Shown: one piece after another, positions 36,459 through 48,050 of the stretch
Numbering within the stretch: position 1 is the stretch's first letter
How the letters are laid out: every line of letters starts with the position of its first letter
Assembly: GCA_963693085.1 (NCBI GenBank)
Contig: OY856410.1
Coordinates: 567,024,406 to 567,088,405 of the forward strand
DNA length: 64,000 nt
Source: Alisma plantago-aquatica
Lineage: Eukaryota > Streptophyta > Magnoliopsida > Alismatales > Alismataceae
Direction of reading: 5' to 3'
The notes under the pieces: model-generated
Told to the model about the DNA's origin: nothing
Seen by the model: only the letters and a program-made list of their open reading frames with translations
The model's database searches: none
Position numbers and translations under genes: made by a program

Positions 36459-36824
36459 GTCGATACCATCAGCACACTGGTCTATACTATCAGATTCGAT
36501 ACCATCGACACACTGGTCAAGAAGTGAAAAAGGCAGCGGTCGGGCCTCGCAAGGATTTTCCCTAATCAGAGAGTCGATACTATCGACTCCCGTCGATGGT
36601 ATCGGCCATCCACGTCACTGATCCACGTGAACAAATCAACGACGATCGCGGCATCAAGACGGTCGATCCGGGTGCAGCGTCGATACCATCGACCCATGTC
36701 GATGGTATCGACACGTCAGCGATCTGGGTTTCAAGATCCAGCCATCGACGACCGTCGATACCAGTGAGGGGGCGGATAGCATCGACAAGTGTCGATACCA
36801 TCGACTCGTGTCGATGGTATCGAC
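36459..36824 (+). repeat. GTCGATACCATCGAC dyad array upstream of the extra ORF of element 2
   Basis: About nine units (36459, 36495, 36573, 36592, 36679, 36698, 36754, 36791, 36810) are of the same type as in the LTRs. Three tight inverted pairs (36573/36592, 36679/36698, 36791/36810) have the same 19 bp spacing. The surrounding sequence is not otherwise similar to the LTR array, so the motif rather than a block copy is shared. The array ends 27 bp before a TATA-like box. Confidence 0.93.
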
Positions 36825-36850
36825 GGGTCAATAGTGGCACCGACCACATC

Positions 36851-36857
36851 TATTTAA
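36851..36857 (+). promoter_or_regulatory. Possible internal promoter (TATA-like) for the extra ORF
   Basis: TATTTAA lies just after the dyad array and about 185 bp before the extra-ORF ATG. The intervening sequence is C/T-rich like a plant 5' leader. The arrangement mirrors the LTR (array, then TATA-like box). This is motif evidence only. Confidence 0.4.
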
Positions 36858-37041
36858 GGGGAGTGATTGCGTCAGTTGATGTCACGCTTTCAGAGCAATC
36901 TCCTTCTCTTGTGCCGAGCGATCCCCCAAGCCGTCCAAGCCCGACGACGAGCAGCACCGAGCGAAGGTCTTCATCGAGCGGAGATTCAACTCTCCAATCT
37001 TCACCGAGCTCTCTTTCTGATCCCCATTTCTCATCACAAAC

Positions 37042-38640
37042 ATGGTGCATGTGGCCGAAGCTTCCTCCTCGCGTGCGAATCCGATGGACATCCCGGAATT
37101 CGTGCTACCACCGCCATCGTCGATCGCACGTCCCCGACTTGTCCATCCTTCCTCGGAGGTCCGGAAGATCTACGAGGAGATCATGCGGAGGAAGATAGAG
37201 CCCACCCGGTATGTGGACCGGGAGATGATCCGAGATCTCGGATTTGAGGCCAACTTGGCCTACGTTCTGCAGGGGCAAGCCCGTCACACGGGGCGAAGGC
37301 CCGATGAGTTGCAATTCCATGTTGATGGTCAACCATTCTTCAACGACTGGCCGATGTACAAAGAGCTGGTGGCAGAGTTTATGGTGTCGCTGGACGTCTA
37401 TGTCGTGCCCAATGACATAATAGCTACCGATCGTGAGTGGATCAAGGGCCGGGTGTCTTTCCGACTGTACAATCATGATTACACCCTCACGCTCAAGCAG
37501 TTCAACATGATCTTCAACTGGAACCATTCGCAGTACGACTCCCAGTGGCCAGACAACCACACCGACTACGACACCATCTTCTCCGAGTTGGTGATGGTGC
37601 CGCAAGGAAAGTCGGTGAGCTACCACAATGCCGCGGTAGCCGATTTCGAGCACCCATTCATACGGGTACTGCACCGGATGCTGAGTTCTACACTTTTTGC
37701 TCATGGTGATCTGGCCCTCAGCAAATTTCAGGGGTCAGACCTATTCTTTCTGTATAAACTCCTGAAGAAACAAGAATGCAATTGGTGTGCCTTCTTTCTG
37801 TAGCGAGTATTGGACGTGAAGAGGAGTACGAGGAAAGCCCCGATTCACTTTGGTGGGCTTATCACTAAGCTGTCCATCTACATGGGGTTGAATCTCGAGC
37901 AGGTGACTCCTCTCTCTACAAGAAGCAAGGTGAACTTGCAGCATCTACACCGATCCAATCTGTTACTTCTCCAAGATGGCGTGGCATTTGCTCACTACCA
38001 CGTCAATCAAGCATATCAAGAATGTTCTCTTCCCGATCCCATTTTCAACATCGAAGGTGCACAACACTTCCGGTGGCCAATCATAGCCATCGCCGACTCT
38101 GATGAAGAAGGCGGCAACGACGGCGACGACGGTGGAAATGATGACGAGGCTGAGGAGGAAGAGGAGGCATTTACACCTCTTCGGGCACGAGTGGCACCAC
38201 GAAAGCGTCCTCGGATGCATTCTGGTGCATCTTCATCATCATAGCCTATGCCACGACCACCATCGCCCTCGCAGCCAAGCGAGGATGCCTATTCTATGTA
38301 GGGCATGTACGCGATGCTGCAAGACATCCAACAGACCCAACATAGCCACACAACCACCTATGCCGGTATTCAAGATACTACTAACTGGCTCTTTGTCAAT
38401 CAGCAGGCGATTTTTGAGAATGGGCGCCTTCTGTTCGAGAATCAACAGAACATCCATGATAGGTTGCATAAGATGGAGGTGCAACAACAGCCATTTTTCG
38501 ATCATTACTGGAGCCAGAATTATTTTGGGGGGTATCCACAGCCTCCACCGATGCCCCAGTACGATCCGACATTCCAGGGGCAGTACCCGTCTTGGGACCC
38601 CACGACGCCGCAGTACCTGCCTCCACCACCACATGAGTGA
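37042..38640 (+). pseudogene. Athila extra-ORF protein, three in-frame TAG codons
   Basis: A single frame from the ATG at 37042 (MVHVAEASSSRANPMD) to the TGA at 38638 spans 532 codons, interrupted only by TAG at 37801, 38242 and 38299. The order is: Ser/Pro-rich N-terminus; conserved domain at about residues 45-330 (PTRYVDREMIRDLGFE, FFNDWPMYKELVAEFM, RVSFRLYNHDYTLTLKQFN, LSSTLFAHGD, GGLITKLSIYMG); acidic stretch at about 352-376; basic RVAPRKRPRMHSG resembling a nuclear localisation signal at about 382-394; glutamine-rich, probably helical segment; Pro/Tyr-rich tail. It matches the degenerate ORF of element 1 and the plant ATHILA ORF-1 type family. No signal peptide or membrane segment is visible, so an envelope role looks unlikely. 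A nuclear or chromatin role is inference. Confidence 0.85.
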
Positions 38641-38697
38641 TTCGGTATCACTGTTCCAATCTTTAAGTTTGTTTTTGACTATGAGGCCATAGTCGAA
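38641..38697 (+). other. Short spacer after extra ORF of element 2
   Basis: 57 bp between the extra-ORF stop and the first polypurine-like tract. Confidence 0.6.
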
Positions 38698-38714
38698 TTC
38701 AAGCTTAGGGGGGT
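38698..38714 (+). other. Second polypurine-like tract, 58 bp after the extra ORF
   Basis: TTCAAGCTTAGGGGGGT is nearly identical to the terminal tract at 40198-40215 (TTCAAGCTTAGGGGAGTT). Element 1 repeats its own tract at the matching place. Confidence 0.75.
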
Positions 38715-40197
38715 ATTTGGAACAACTTTATCTTTTATTGTTTTTAGTTTTTAACTTTATTGTTTTTTTTGTTCTTGTTATTTGTTTCTTGCAATTTTAG
38801 TTTTTGTCGGATCCACATGCTATCTAGTGTAATCGTGGATGTCATAAAGTTTGTGTCATCTCATTAATTGTGCATGGGAAAATCAAGGGAAATTTAAAAA
38901 TTTTGTGTGTTTGCAAAGCTTGTCTTGTTTAACCTTGGGCACATATCCTACGGAAATGATTGGTTTTGTCAACTTTAAAACAAAATTTCACAGCTGTACT
39001 CCTAATGATTCATGAAAGTGGATGGAAATGGTTGTTTGATCTTAAACTGACCAAATGGTAATGAGACTCTAATTGGATGTAAGAGAGAGAAACCTCTTAA
39101 CTACTACACATGTCAGTAAGGAGGGACACATAATATCTTTCTAAGGTTCAGTCATCTAGTCTTGTGATCTTTCCACCTCTTTACTTTTCACAATCCACCA
39201 CAAGAATTGGAAGTACTTTACAGTTTTAACTTCTTTGACAACATTGCATATAGATAGGTCCTGCATTGAATCTATTTCCATATGTTTTGCATAAAAAAGA
39301 AAAAAAATTAGAATAGTGTTACATGCACATTACCCTTAGGTGCATGCCATGTAGTTGCATTCATAATTTTCATGCATAAAGTATATCATGTATCTCAATT
39401 TTTCTCCAATGGTGAATTAAATTGTTCCATACCTTCTAAATAGTGCAAATTTCTGAGTATGAATAAAAATAAGCCCGATAAAATATTCATTATCAATTAT
39501 GGATATAAGGGTTGAAAAAAAAAGAAAAAGAGAAAAATCTGCATAATGAAGAAAAAAAGAAGAAGGAAAGAGTTATGTAGAAGCAACAAGAATAAGAAGG
39601 AGAAAGGAACATAATATCACATGCATTTCAAGATAATTGAGTACATGATGTAGCTTAATTAGATGTCCATCTCGTTTTGAGATGGATGGTTAGTACATGC
39701 ATCATTCCACCCAATTTTAGGCATTAGGGCATTTTTCATGTGCATTTGCATCATTTAGGACATTTTTGTTTTATGCATGTTGAAACTGTATAATACTTCC
39801 ACTTTCTTCCATGAACCACCCATCTTCATCCACCCGTTGCTTGGATTGGTAGGCCACCATGAATTTCTCCTCACTAAGGTATATCAGGAGAACTGCTTCC
39901 ATGTAGATGGTAGTTAGGGCGAGCAGTGTAGTATAGGAGATCACAAGATGCACCAAGTCTGAACCGGCGAGTTTTATTATGTTAACTGCCTTATGTGATA
40001 GTGTTCATCAGTTTTGAGGTCAATTTCTTTTATGGATGATTACTGTCACCTACAGGGTAATTACCGTTCTGTGGTTAGAGAGCGCCGGTATGTGAATGTC
40101 CGGTGGGAGTCAAATGGGATGTTGGTTGTGGTGTGTTGTTCTTCAGTTGACATTAGCAATTCTATTCTAAGGATTAGTTGCTCGAGGGCGAGCAACG
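38715..40197 (+). other. 3' untranslated region of element 2
   Basis: About 1.5 kb, AT-rich, with an A-rich stretch near 39510-39610 and T-rich stretches near 38730-38810. No coding sequence. Confidence 0.7.
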
Positions 40198-40215
40198 TTC
40201 AAGCTTAGGGGAGTT
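40198..40215 (+). other. Polypurine tract of element 2
   Basis: TTCAAGCTTAGGGGAGTT directly precedes the right LTR. Confidence 0.85.
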
Positions 40216-41848
40216 TGATGCGATGATTTTGAGTCGCATTTATAGACTTGTTTGATATGTGTTTTATGCTTCTATTAGTCATTTTTATGGTTAATGTTGC
40301 ACAATTCATCCACTTTGGTCTTTGCTACTATTTTATGTCAAATCCCCTTTATTTCATCGTTTTGAGCATTAATTGTCAAAATATTATTATTTCTGTGAAT
40401 TTATGTGGTTTCGTGTTTGAATTTCAGGGAAAACAAGTATCTGCTTCCGTCGATACCATCGACGGAGGTCGATACCATCGACGGAAGTCGATACCATCGA
40501 CCGGAACACAGGTTGCCAGCCGCGAGTATTAGCAAAGAGTCGATACTATCGACAGGGATGTCGATGGTATCGAGCTACCATCAGGTTGCTGGAGAGGAAG
40601 TAGTCAATAGTATCGACACCAAGTCGATACCATCGACGCACGGAGGCTACAACGACGCAAAACGACAAAACCATCGCTACAGGTTTGTCGATACCATCGA
40701 CCCGCGTTGATGGTAACGAGATTTAATCAGGCACTCAGACGAAAGGAAAGAAGGGTTGCGACTACCATACTGAGTCGATACCATCGACTCGCGTCGATGG
40801 TATCGACACCGTAAGATATGCGTTTGCTTTGGAATGATCTTAATCAGACGGCCGTGGTTAATTAGCGACCTAATGAGGGAGATATACCTAATGACGACCG
40901 CCCTGACGGAGAGGAGAGCTCATTAGCCATTGCACGAGTACCGAGGAGCAGTAGAGAGGAGAACGGAGGCCAGAAGCTCATACCAGTTGATCCGAACACC
41001 GAAGAAGACGGATTCTACCACCGGAAGGCGGGAGAGCACATGTTCTACGCGGAGGATCAACCGATTCTTCTCCGTTCAGGGGTTTCACCTCTCATTTCAC
41101 ATTTTTCATACGATTTCCCCTATCTCTACCATGTACTTGCTTGAGATGAACATGCGGGGCTAATCCCCTTCGTCTTTAGGACCGGGAGTAGCCCGAGAAT
41201 TCATTCTATGACAATTTTATAATAGTAATTCATATTTTATCTCTTAAATCCGTGGTATAATTTCGTTTTCTCAATATATTGTTATGCTTGATCACCATAA
41301 TAATAACCTAATGCCCTTAATCACTTTGAAAGAAGGATTAACGGCTGAAAAGAGACGGAATTCTCATTAATCGACAAATCCCTTGAACAAGGTGGTGTAA
41401 AATTAATGGTGGATACTGAGAGATCGTTCATAATGCACCTAGTTTAGGGTATAGGTTACTACGACGGTGGAACCGACCTAGACTTAGGTAGTGAATTGCA
41501 CCACGATAGTGGGCAATTATGTTTTCAGGCCACTACCCGGATGGAGAGATAAAATCGAGGCATTATATAAAATCTAATACAATGAAAACCCGCGGTGAAA
41601 CCGCAATCCTAAAGATACCCTTTTGAATAGATTAAATCAACATTTAATCGATCGTTTGTTTTGTTTTGTTTTAATTTTCTTTTAATTTCAACAACAACTC
41701 TAAACTTGTTAATCGGCTTAGCTGATCGCGAGTAGTTAGTAGGAGTCCCCGACGATTGCACGTATCCCTGAGTTTGACTCGGGCCTCACAAAGGCCTGTA
41801 CTACTCAACACATTCTCTTGCGTTTCAGCGCACAGTAAAATTGCGTCA
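40216..41848 (+). repeat. Right (3') LTR of element 2
   Basis: 1,633 bp, TGATGCGATG to TTGCGTCA. It is homologous to the left LTR, with about 74 substitutions and an additional 19 bp dyad unit near 40449-40482. The TATA-like box is at 41564-41572. Confidence 0.96.
40449..40807 (+). repeat. GTCGATACCATCGAC dyad array in right LTR of element 2
   Basis: Eleven units, one more than in the left LTR. The extra one makes three consecutive direct units at 19 bp spacing at the start of the array. Several units differ by C/T or G/A changes from the left copy, but the last inverted pair is perfect. Confidence 0.95.
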
Positions 41849-41853
41849 TGTAA
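41849..41853 (+). repeat. Target site duplication TGTAA, right (element 2)
   Basis: It matches 29071-29075. Confidence 0.92.
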
Positions 41854-44800
41854 CATCACATAACACACAATTCCATGATATGGACCCAACCTTCTACAAT
41901 TCTGACCATATAGTCAGGTCCAAGGTAACAATCAAACTCCAAATATGACTTTAAAATCTCACAATAGGAATTTTCCCTAAAACTCAATCATTTAAGAAAA
42001 AATTTATAGACCAAAGTTTATAGATGCCAAACCACACTAAAAATTATACTGTACAAAGTTTTTTGGTAGGAGAAGAAAACAACATACAAAGAAATGAAAG
42101 ATACATGAGTGTAAAATGTTGGATATGCCAACTTATTAAATTTCTTCTTCAACCACCATGTCAAGGATTTATCCAAAGGCATATGATCAGGTTAATAAGA
42201 TCTCGATGAGCGACATTCCTACTCACATCAAGATGAATCACACTAGTAGACCATCAAAGACTAAAGGATGGAATGCTAGACTACATCTCCATGCTCAAGG
42301 TAGCATTCGATGAAGAGTTGAACTACCATGACAATCATTGAAGATGGATATGCATGAACCACATGATCCCATGGGTCCATAAAAAAGACCAAATCCTCCA
42401 TGGGGAAGTCACTAATACTCGTACTAGGACCATGGTTTCCTAAAGCTCTCTAGAAGTGTTGGCTCTTCTCATATGCTAGTGGGATACTTGGGTTAAAAAA
42501 ACATCCAACCACACTCATACCAACATAATCCTCTTAGAAGGACAAAGTCCAACTAACATTGCCAAGAAAGTGATACTAAGCTCCAACACTAAAGTCACAA
42601 TGAGTTTGCATCCTTGAAAAGCTATCAAAGCCTAGAGCAACCATAGGTAGAGAAAGAGGTGTCTTTGGGAAAAATTCTTCCCTAGAAGGAAGTGGACGTT
42701 GCATCTCATAACCAAAGTCATATTATTCCTTAGAGGAGTCATAATCAATCACCTATGGGGAACATACGTCAAGATATTACAATTAAGAGAATAATATGAA
42801 CTGAAGATAAACTCCTATTGGTGGAGCACATGTCGTATGATCATACACTTGTCACAAGAGCAATATTGGTTAACTAGCCTAGTAATACCAATGAGAAATG
42901 AAATGTAATCCACTTGATATCCCATCAACTTCTACAAATATTGATTGATGTTTGATACAGGAGGAATCAATCCAAGAAGAGGGTGAAATAGAATGTGTTA
43001 GATACCAACCCATTATTGAGTAATACACTCACTTGTTACAAAACACTCTCTTCTAGTGACTCAAACTGGATCCTCTGTGATCCATGCCTACTGAGTTGAA
43101 GTAAGTAGAAGAATGCATACTGAAACCTAGAGAAGATCCTAAATTTAACCTTAGAAGTGCAAAACAAATAAGGAGTTAGCTAAGGCACATGCATACGAAT
43201 TAGACAATATTAAAGAAAAGTGCTACATCTACCCCTCCACATATCATTATCTCCAACTCACCTCTCCACTACTTGTAAGGCACCCTAATGCTATGTCCAA
43301 AGTAGTGGTGATAGGTGGGAATAGAAGCATGCAAATAGACCTGAGGATCACTCAAAGTGAAGGTTCCATTGATCCAAGAATGCTCATATCTCCTAAGCTA
43401 CAAGCCAAAGATCAACAGAATCAATCATAATAAACATATCAAGATCAACAAGAAAACAAATGTAAACCAATATCGCTATTAGGACCATGAAGCCTCCACA
43501 AGTCTTGGTCGACCTTACAGTTCCCACTAAGGAGAAGTCACCAACAAGGTGTCTCCTGAAGAACGTGAACAAGTAGGTTTTCACATATCCACCCCAATAA
43601 AAAAAGAAAAGCCTTCAGATTAATCAGACAGGAGAATTAGCCAATTTCTCCCTTGTTCTTATTGCTTTTACCAAAAAGGTGACCAATGACCAGTGCAAAC
43701 AAGAATACCTTAACTCACAAAGTAGAAAATTGAGGACAATTCTCACCCTCAGCTCCTTCTTCACAAAGAATATCTTACACTACCCGATATACTCAGCTTC
43801 ATACTTTGAAGCCATATCAATCTCAACATGATCTACACCCAATATCTCAACGAGGCACAACTGTCCCCAAAGATGTATATCTGGTAAGATATGAATAGGG
43901 AGCCCACTGAAAGACAACTCAATTATCAAAGAACTCACTAGGGGTGATGTCCAACTCATTGAAAGCAAAGTGTAAAGTGCTAGTCTTCTGGAAGAATTGC
44001 ACAATAAAAGGCTTAAATAGTTCCTAGCTACAATTCCACAACACAAATGCTCTTGAAACCAGTCCTCTCCAACAAAACCAACTCCTTATCAACTAGATCA
44101 TCGTAAAAAACTATAACTCATTCTAGTGAGCCCTCAAGTAAATGTTTGTGACCCCAATCCTCTAATGTCAAAGAAAAATATGAACTCAAGCATCATCTCT
44201 GCCAACAAACAACAATCAAATCCCAATATGATTTTGGCAATAAAAAAGAAATAGCATGGAACAAAGGTTCTATGTTAATCTCATCACCCGGTCGATGTAC
44301 TTGATGATGGACATTCATCCAAAACCTGCAAGGATGTATCATGAACTCCTTTATAGGGAGAAGAACTCCATGAATTCTATCTGGACCTACATGAGATGAA
44401 TGTCCAAAGCAAACAAGGATCATAAATTTCCTAAATACCCATAATTCAACTAATAGAGCTACAAATAAACTTGGGATATGCTTTATCCCCAACATCATCT
44501 TCAACATACTTATCTTCCATGGAAAGAACTTCCTTTGGTTTGTATCCTCCTAAGGACTCCATTCATTGGACACCATATGCAAGTACATATTCAAATTTGT
44601 GATGAATTCAGATTCAAATTGCAAATGAATCAGCACAATCGAGCATATAACACTCACAAAATATTAAAATAGTTGAAACACCACCAAAATGCCAGATCAT
44701 ATGTCTTCAACCTCCAGATCATGAAGAACTCTAGGAAACCTAAAAAATAGGTTTTTCTACCAAATGACAAAATGGAAAATCCAAGACTAATAGGTTAAGG

Positions 44801-44899
44801 AATATAACTCTCCAAAGCAGTTGGAGCTGAGATTCACCAGAAAATGCTACAAAAATGGCTTACACCGTTGCTCCATCTCCTCAAATTTGTTTCTTGATG
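41854..44899. other. Unclassified old repeat-like DNA
   Basis: No intact gene. Base composition and broken frames suggest old transposon DNA, perhaps minus strand. I could not assign a family. Confidence 0.4.
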
Positions 44900-47800
44900 C
44901 GCCACCATGGTCTAGCCATGTATGAGTGTGTTCCAATGCACTTCTCTTCCACATAACGCTTCGTTCCGCCACCTAGTTTTGTTCTCCTTTACCAGAACAA
45001 CTTCTCTTGGATCAAGCGTAAGCTCCTGGTCACTGCCTCTGGATGAGATAAAGAAAATGAGGGTGGTGCTTGACCTCCACTCATTTCCTCCACCTAAAGA
45101 AAGGTTCTGAAAGAAATTCTATCATGTCCTTAGAAATTTATCTAAATTTCCCAAAATCTTTTAGAAATCATGAAAATTATAATAAAGTTCAAGAACATAT
45201 GGATAAAAGAGTGAAAATATGAAAAAATTAAAGATATCAAATATTAACATAAAAAGAAAATTAACTATTCTAAGGAGGATTAAATCTTTAACTACCACTA
45301 GAACTCAATCATCTCTTAGATCCAAAATACCCAACTGTGATCTAGGTTATCCTAGTTTAAACTTTCTTACATATATGACTACAAGTCATCTGACATGCAA
45401 AGCCTTATTAGGAATACCCTAACCTTTGAATCTGTATATAATTCATGACCTTAGACTACACTGTAGGGTCCTTGATCATGACCTTGAACTATACCAATTG
45501 GCCCATGATCAATACCTTAAACTAGACTACATGCCCCATGCTCAAAGTCATTCACCCAGATATCTAATCACAAAGATAGACAACAACTTCCAAGACGTTT
45601 CCACACACAAAAAAATAAGAACTATGTATGACATTTCATGATTACAAACTCTTGATCTAGATAGTTTGTAATGAACTCCATTAATATCTAACCCACTTTC
45701 ACTTCCACCCTTTCCCCACTAATACATTAATCAGTGAGAGAATCAGAGACATATTGCGTAAGAATTAGAAAAATGATGGGGGGCACTTTCACATTGTCTC
45801 ACCCATCACCACACAAACGAGTTTGCTCAAAACAAAGTGTGTGATTAAATACTAACAAACCACATAGATGGGAAACAAGATACATTAAAATCGATTTCAT
45901 ATAACCATCAAGTATGGAAACATATAACAATAATGTTCAACAACTTGTAGTATATCACATACCATAGTCAAAAGTGCCATACAAGATCTTGGAAGGGACA
46001 GAATCCTAAGATCTTCTCGCCACTTGGTCAGTATGAGTGAACACCGTAGTGACATATAAAGTGAAACTATAAAACACCTAGCCCGCCTTGGTATATAGGC
46101 CATGACACTAGACACCAAGGTACAAAGCCTTGCCACTGAGGTACAATCATCATTGCCATCAATATATATACAAACTACAAGATATGAAAATAGACATTCT
46201 CACACCAAGGCATGACTGTAGCCATCCTCCAAAACATCTGGGATCAAGATGTCAAGGGACACATTCACTTCCACCTCACATACTCAACAATATGCGGTCT
46301 AAGTTTCCCTTATGAATACTCATTTCACCATCTAGCAAGTCCAGACACTAGAATGTATCTATGGCAGATGGCAACTATATGATTAGGGTTTCACTTGATT
46401 AGTTAAAGCCAATTGAGTATCTTTTAACTTCATCAATCAAGTTACTACAAACCCTATACAGATTCTACAAAAGCATGGGTAGATTACCACCTCAAAAGAT
46501 ATCAAAATGTATAATGTATAAACTTTTCTCATTATCACAAGATACTATTTCATTGCTACACATGGGACCACCATTATCACATCACCATGGGATACCAATC
46601 CCTTGTCACATCACATAGAGGATATCATCTCAAATTGGGCACAAATCTTCCACTGCCAAAGTCATAAGACCATTCACATTGTTCCTGTAAGAAACATCAT
46701 TTTCTCTCCATGCCTCATCATGGCTCAATACCATCACCAGACAAATGGGATATATCTACTCAAGAATCAACATAAACATGAACAATAAATCATAGATATT
46801 ATCACCATTCTACTTGGGAACATATTTTAAGAGTATATTACTTGAATGCAAGGTATGTGTAAGAAATAATCGACGAGAAAATTATATAACTCACCTTCAC
46901 AAGGGTGAAGAAAATCCAAGAGCAAGGAAGCTCCATGAAAAGAGAGAAGACCCTATCTTGATCACCACTCACGACCAAGCTAGCACCACCTCAAAGAGAG
47001 AAGAAAAACCTAGGTTAAAGGAATAGAAGATAGAGCAAAACCCTTGGTTGAAAAGATAAGAAAGCGAGAGGTTCTTAAACTCAACTCAAACACTACCAAG
47101 AAGAACCATGGATTCGACCAAGATGAGATAAGTTCCTCAATCCCAACCTCAAGCACCACGATGGAGAACCATGGTTTCAGACAAGAAGAAAGAAGAAAGG
47201 TAGAGTTACAAGAAAATGGAGATCAAGAGAGGTGGATCACTTTACAAGATCAAGGATCACCAAATGATAACTAAAGAAGGGTTGCTCCAAACTATAGCTC
47301 TACATGCAAGGGGTTTGGCCACCTTCTCCACCACAAGCACCACCTTGACCACTAAGAACACAAGGGAAATGAGCTCCAAAGGAAGAAGAGAGAGGAAGTA
47401 AGGGTGCAAAAGGGATCACTTGCATGCAAAGATAGGGGTTTATATATCCAAGGATAGGAGAGAGGTAAAGAGGGTTAGGTTTCATGCAAACATATGCCAT
47501 GTGTCCACCATATCTATCCATGCAAGCATCCAACTCGAACATGCATCAATTTTTGTTAAAACCAAGAAAAACAAACGACCACTTGGTCCAGAAATTCTCA
47601 AGGATCGATGAGAATTATTCAGCATACAATATACTTCACAAGACCACACAACCAATGAAAACTAAGGTGCTTACAAAACCAAAGGCTGCTGAAGAATTTT
47701 CAGCGACCAAGGTGAACAAAAGCACAAAGATGCTAACTAGGGCATCCAAGCAAACCCTAGAAACATCAACACATGATACCACATCAAACCAAGGTACAAC

Positions 47801-48050
47801 AAGGCGCCCTAAAGCACCACTCTATCCAAACTGATGTGAAAACATGTGTGGCACAACAAGCATGTGACAAGTTGTAGGAAAAACCCTAAACATGGGTAAT
47901 TTTCAATTAGGTCCAAAACAAGCACATAAAGACATAACTAGCGCAAACAACATCCAAACTAGACCAAACTTGAAACATAAGCATGTCACATGTTATTAAA
48001 GAACATCACATGAATATATTAATGTTTTAAGCATGTTATTGTGCTAAGAA
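44900..48050 (-). other. Probable degenerate minus-strand LTR (approximate limits)
   Basis: On the minus strand a TATA-like TATATAAACCCC lies near 47440-47453, followed by a pyrimidine-rich stretch. About 1.9 kb further is a loose tandem zone (45445-45540) of CATGACCTTA.ACTA-type units. The solo LTR at 48295 has the same spacing of TATA, CT-rich zone and repeat zone. I could not identify termini or a target duplication, so both limits and identity are tentative. Confidence 0.35.

Larger units (their letters stand above)
29076..41848 (+). mobile_element. Athila-type Ty3/gypsy retrotransposon, element 2 (structurally complete)
   Basis: This is a 12.8 kb plus-strand element with two LTRs (1,614 and 1,633 bp), a TGTAA target duplication, a tRNA-Asp primer site, gag, protease-RT-RNase H-integrase, an extra ORF and a polypurine tract in canonical order. 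LTR comparison by eye gives about 74 substitutions in 1.61 kb (about 4.6 percent) plus one 19 bp unit difference. The insertion is therefore of moderate age, younger than elements 1 and 3. Catalytic residues are intact in all enzymes, but one frameshift and eight in-frame stops (seven TAG, one TAA) interrupt the ORFs. Confidence 0.96.

Noticed and set aside
36424..37198. Open frames overlapping the internal array and the start of the extra ORF
   Set aside because: Same reason: repeat-derived or alternative-frame shadows of the extra ORF.
43780..44046. Minus-strand frame ending MASKYEAEYIG, similar to the copia RNase H EAEY motif
   Set aside because: Only a few residues match and no neighbouring copia domains are recognisable, so I left the region unclassified.
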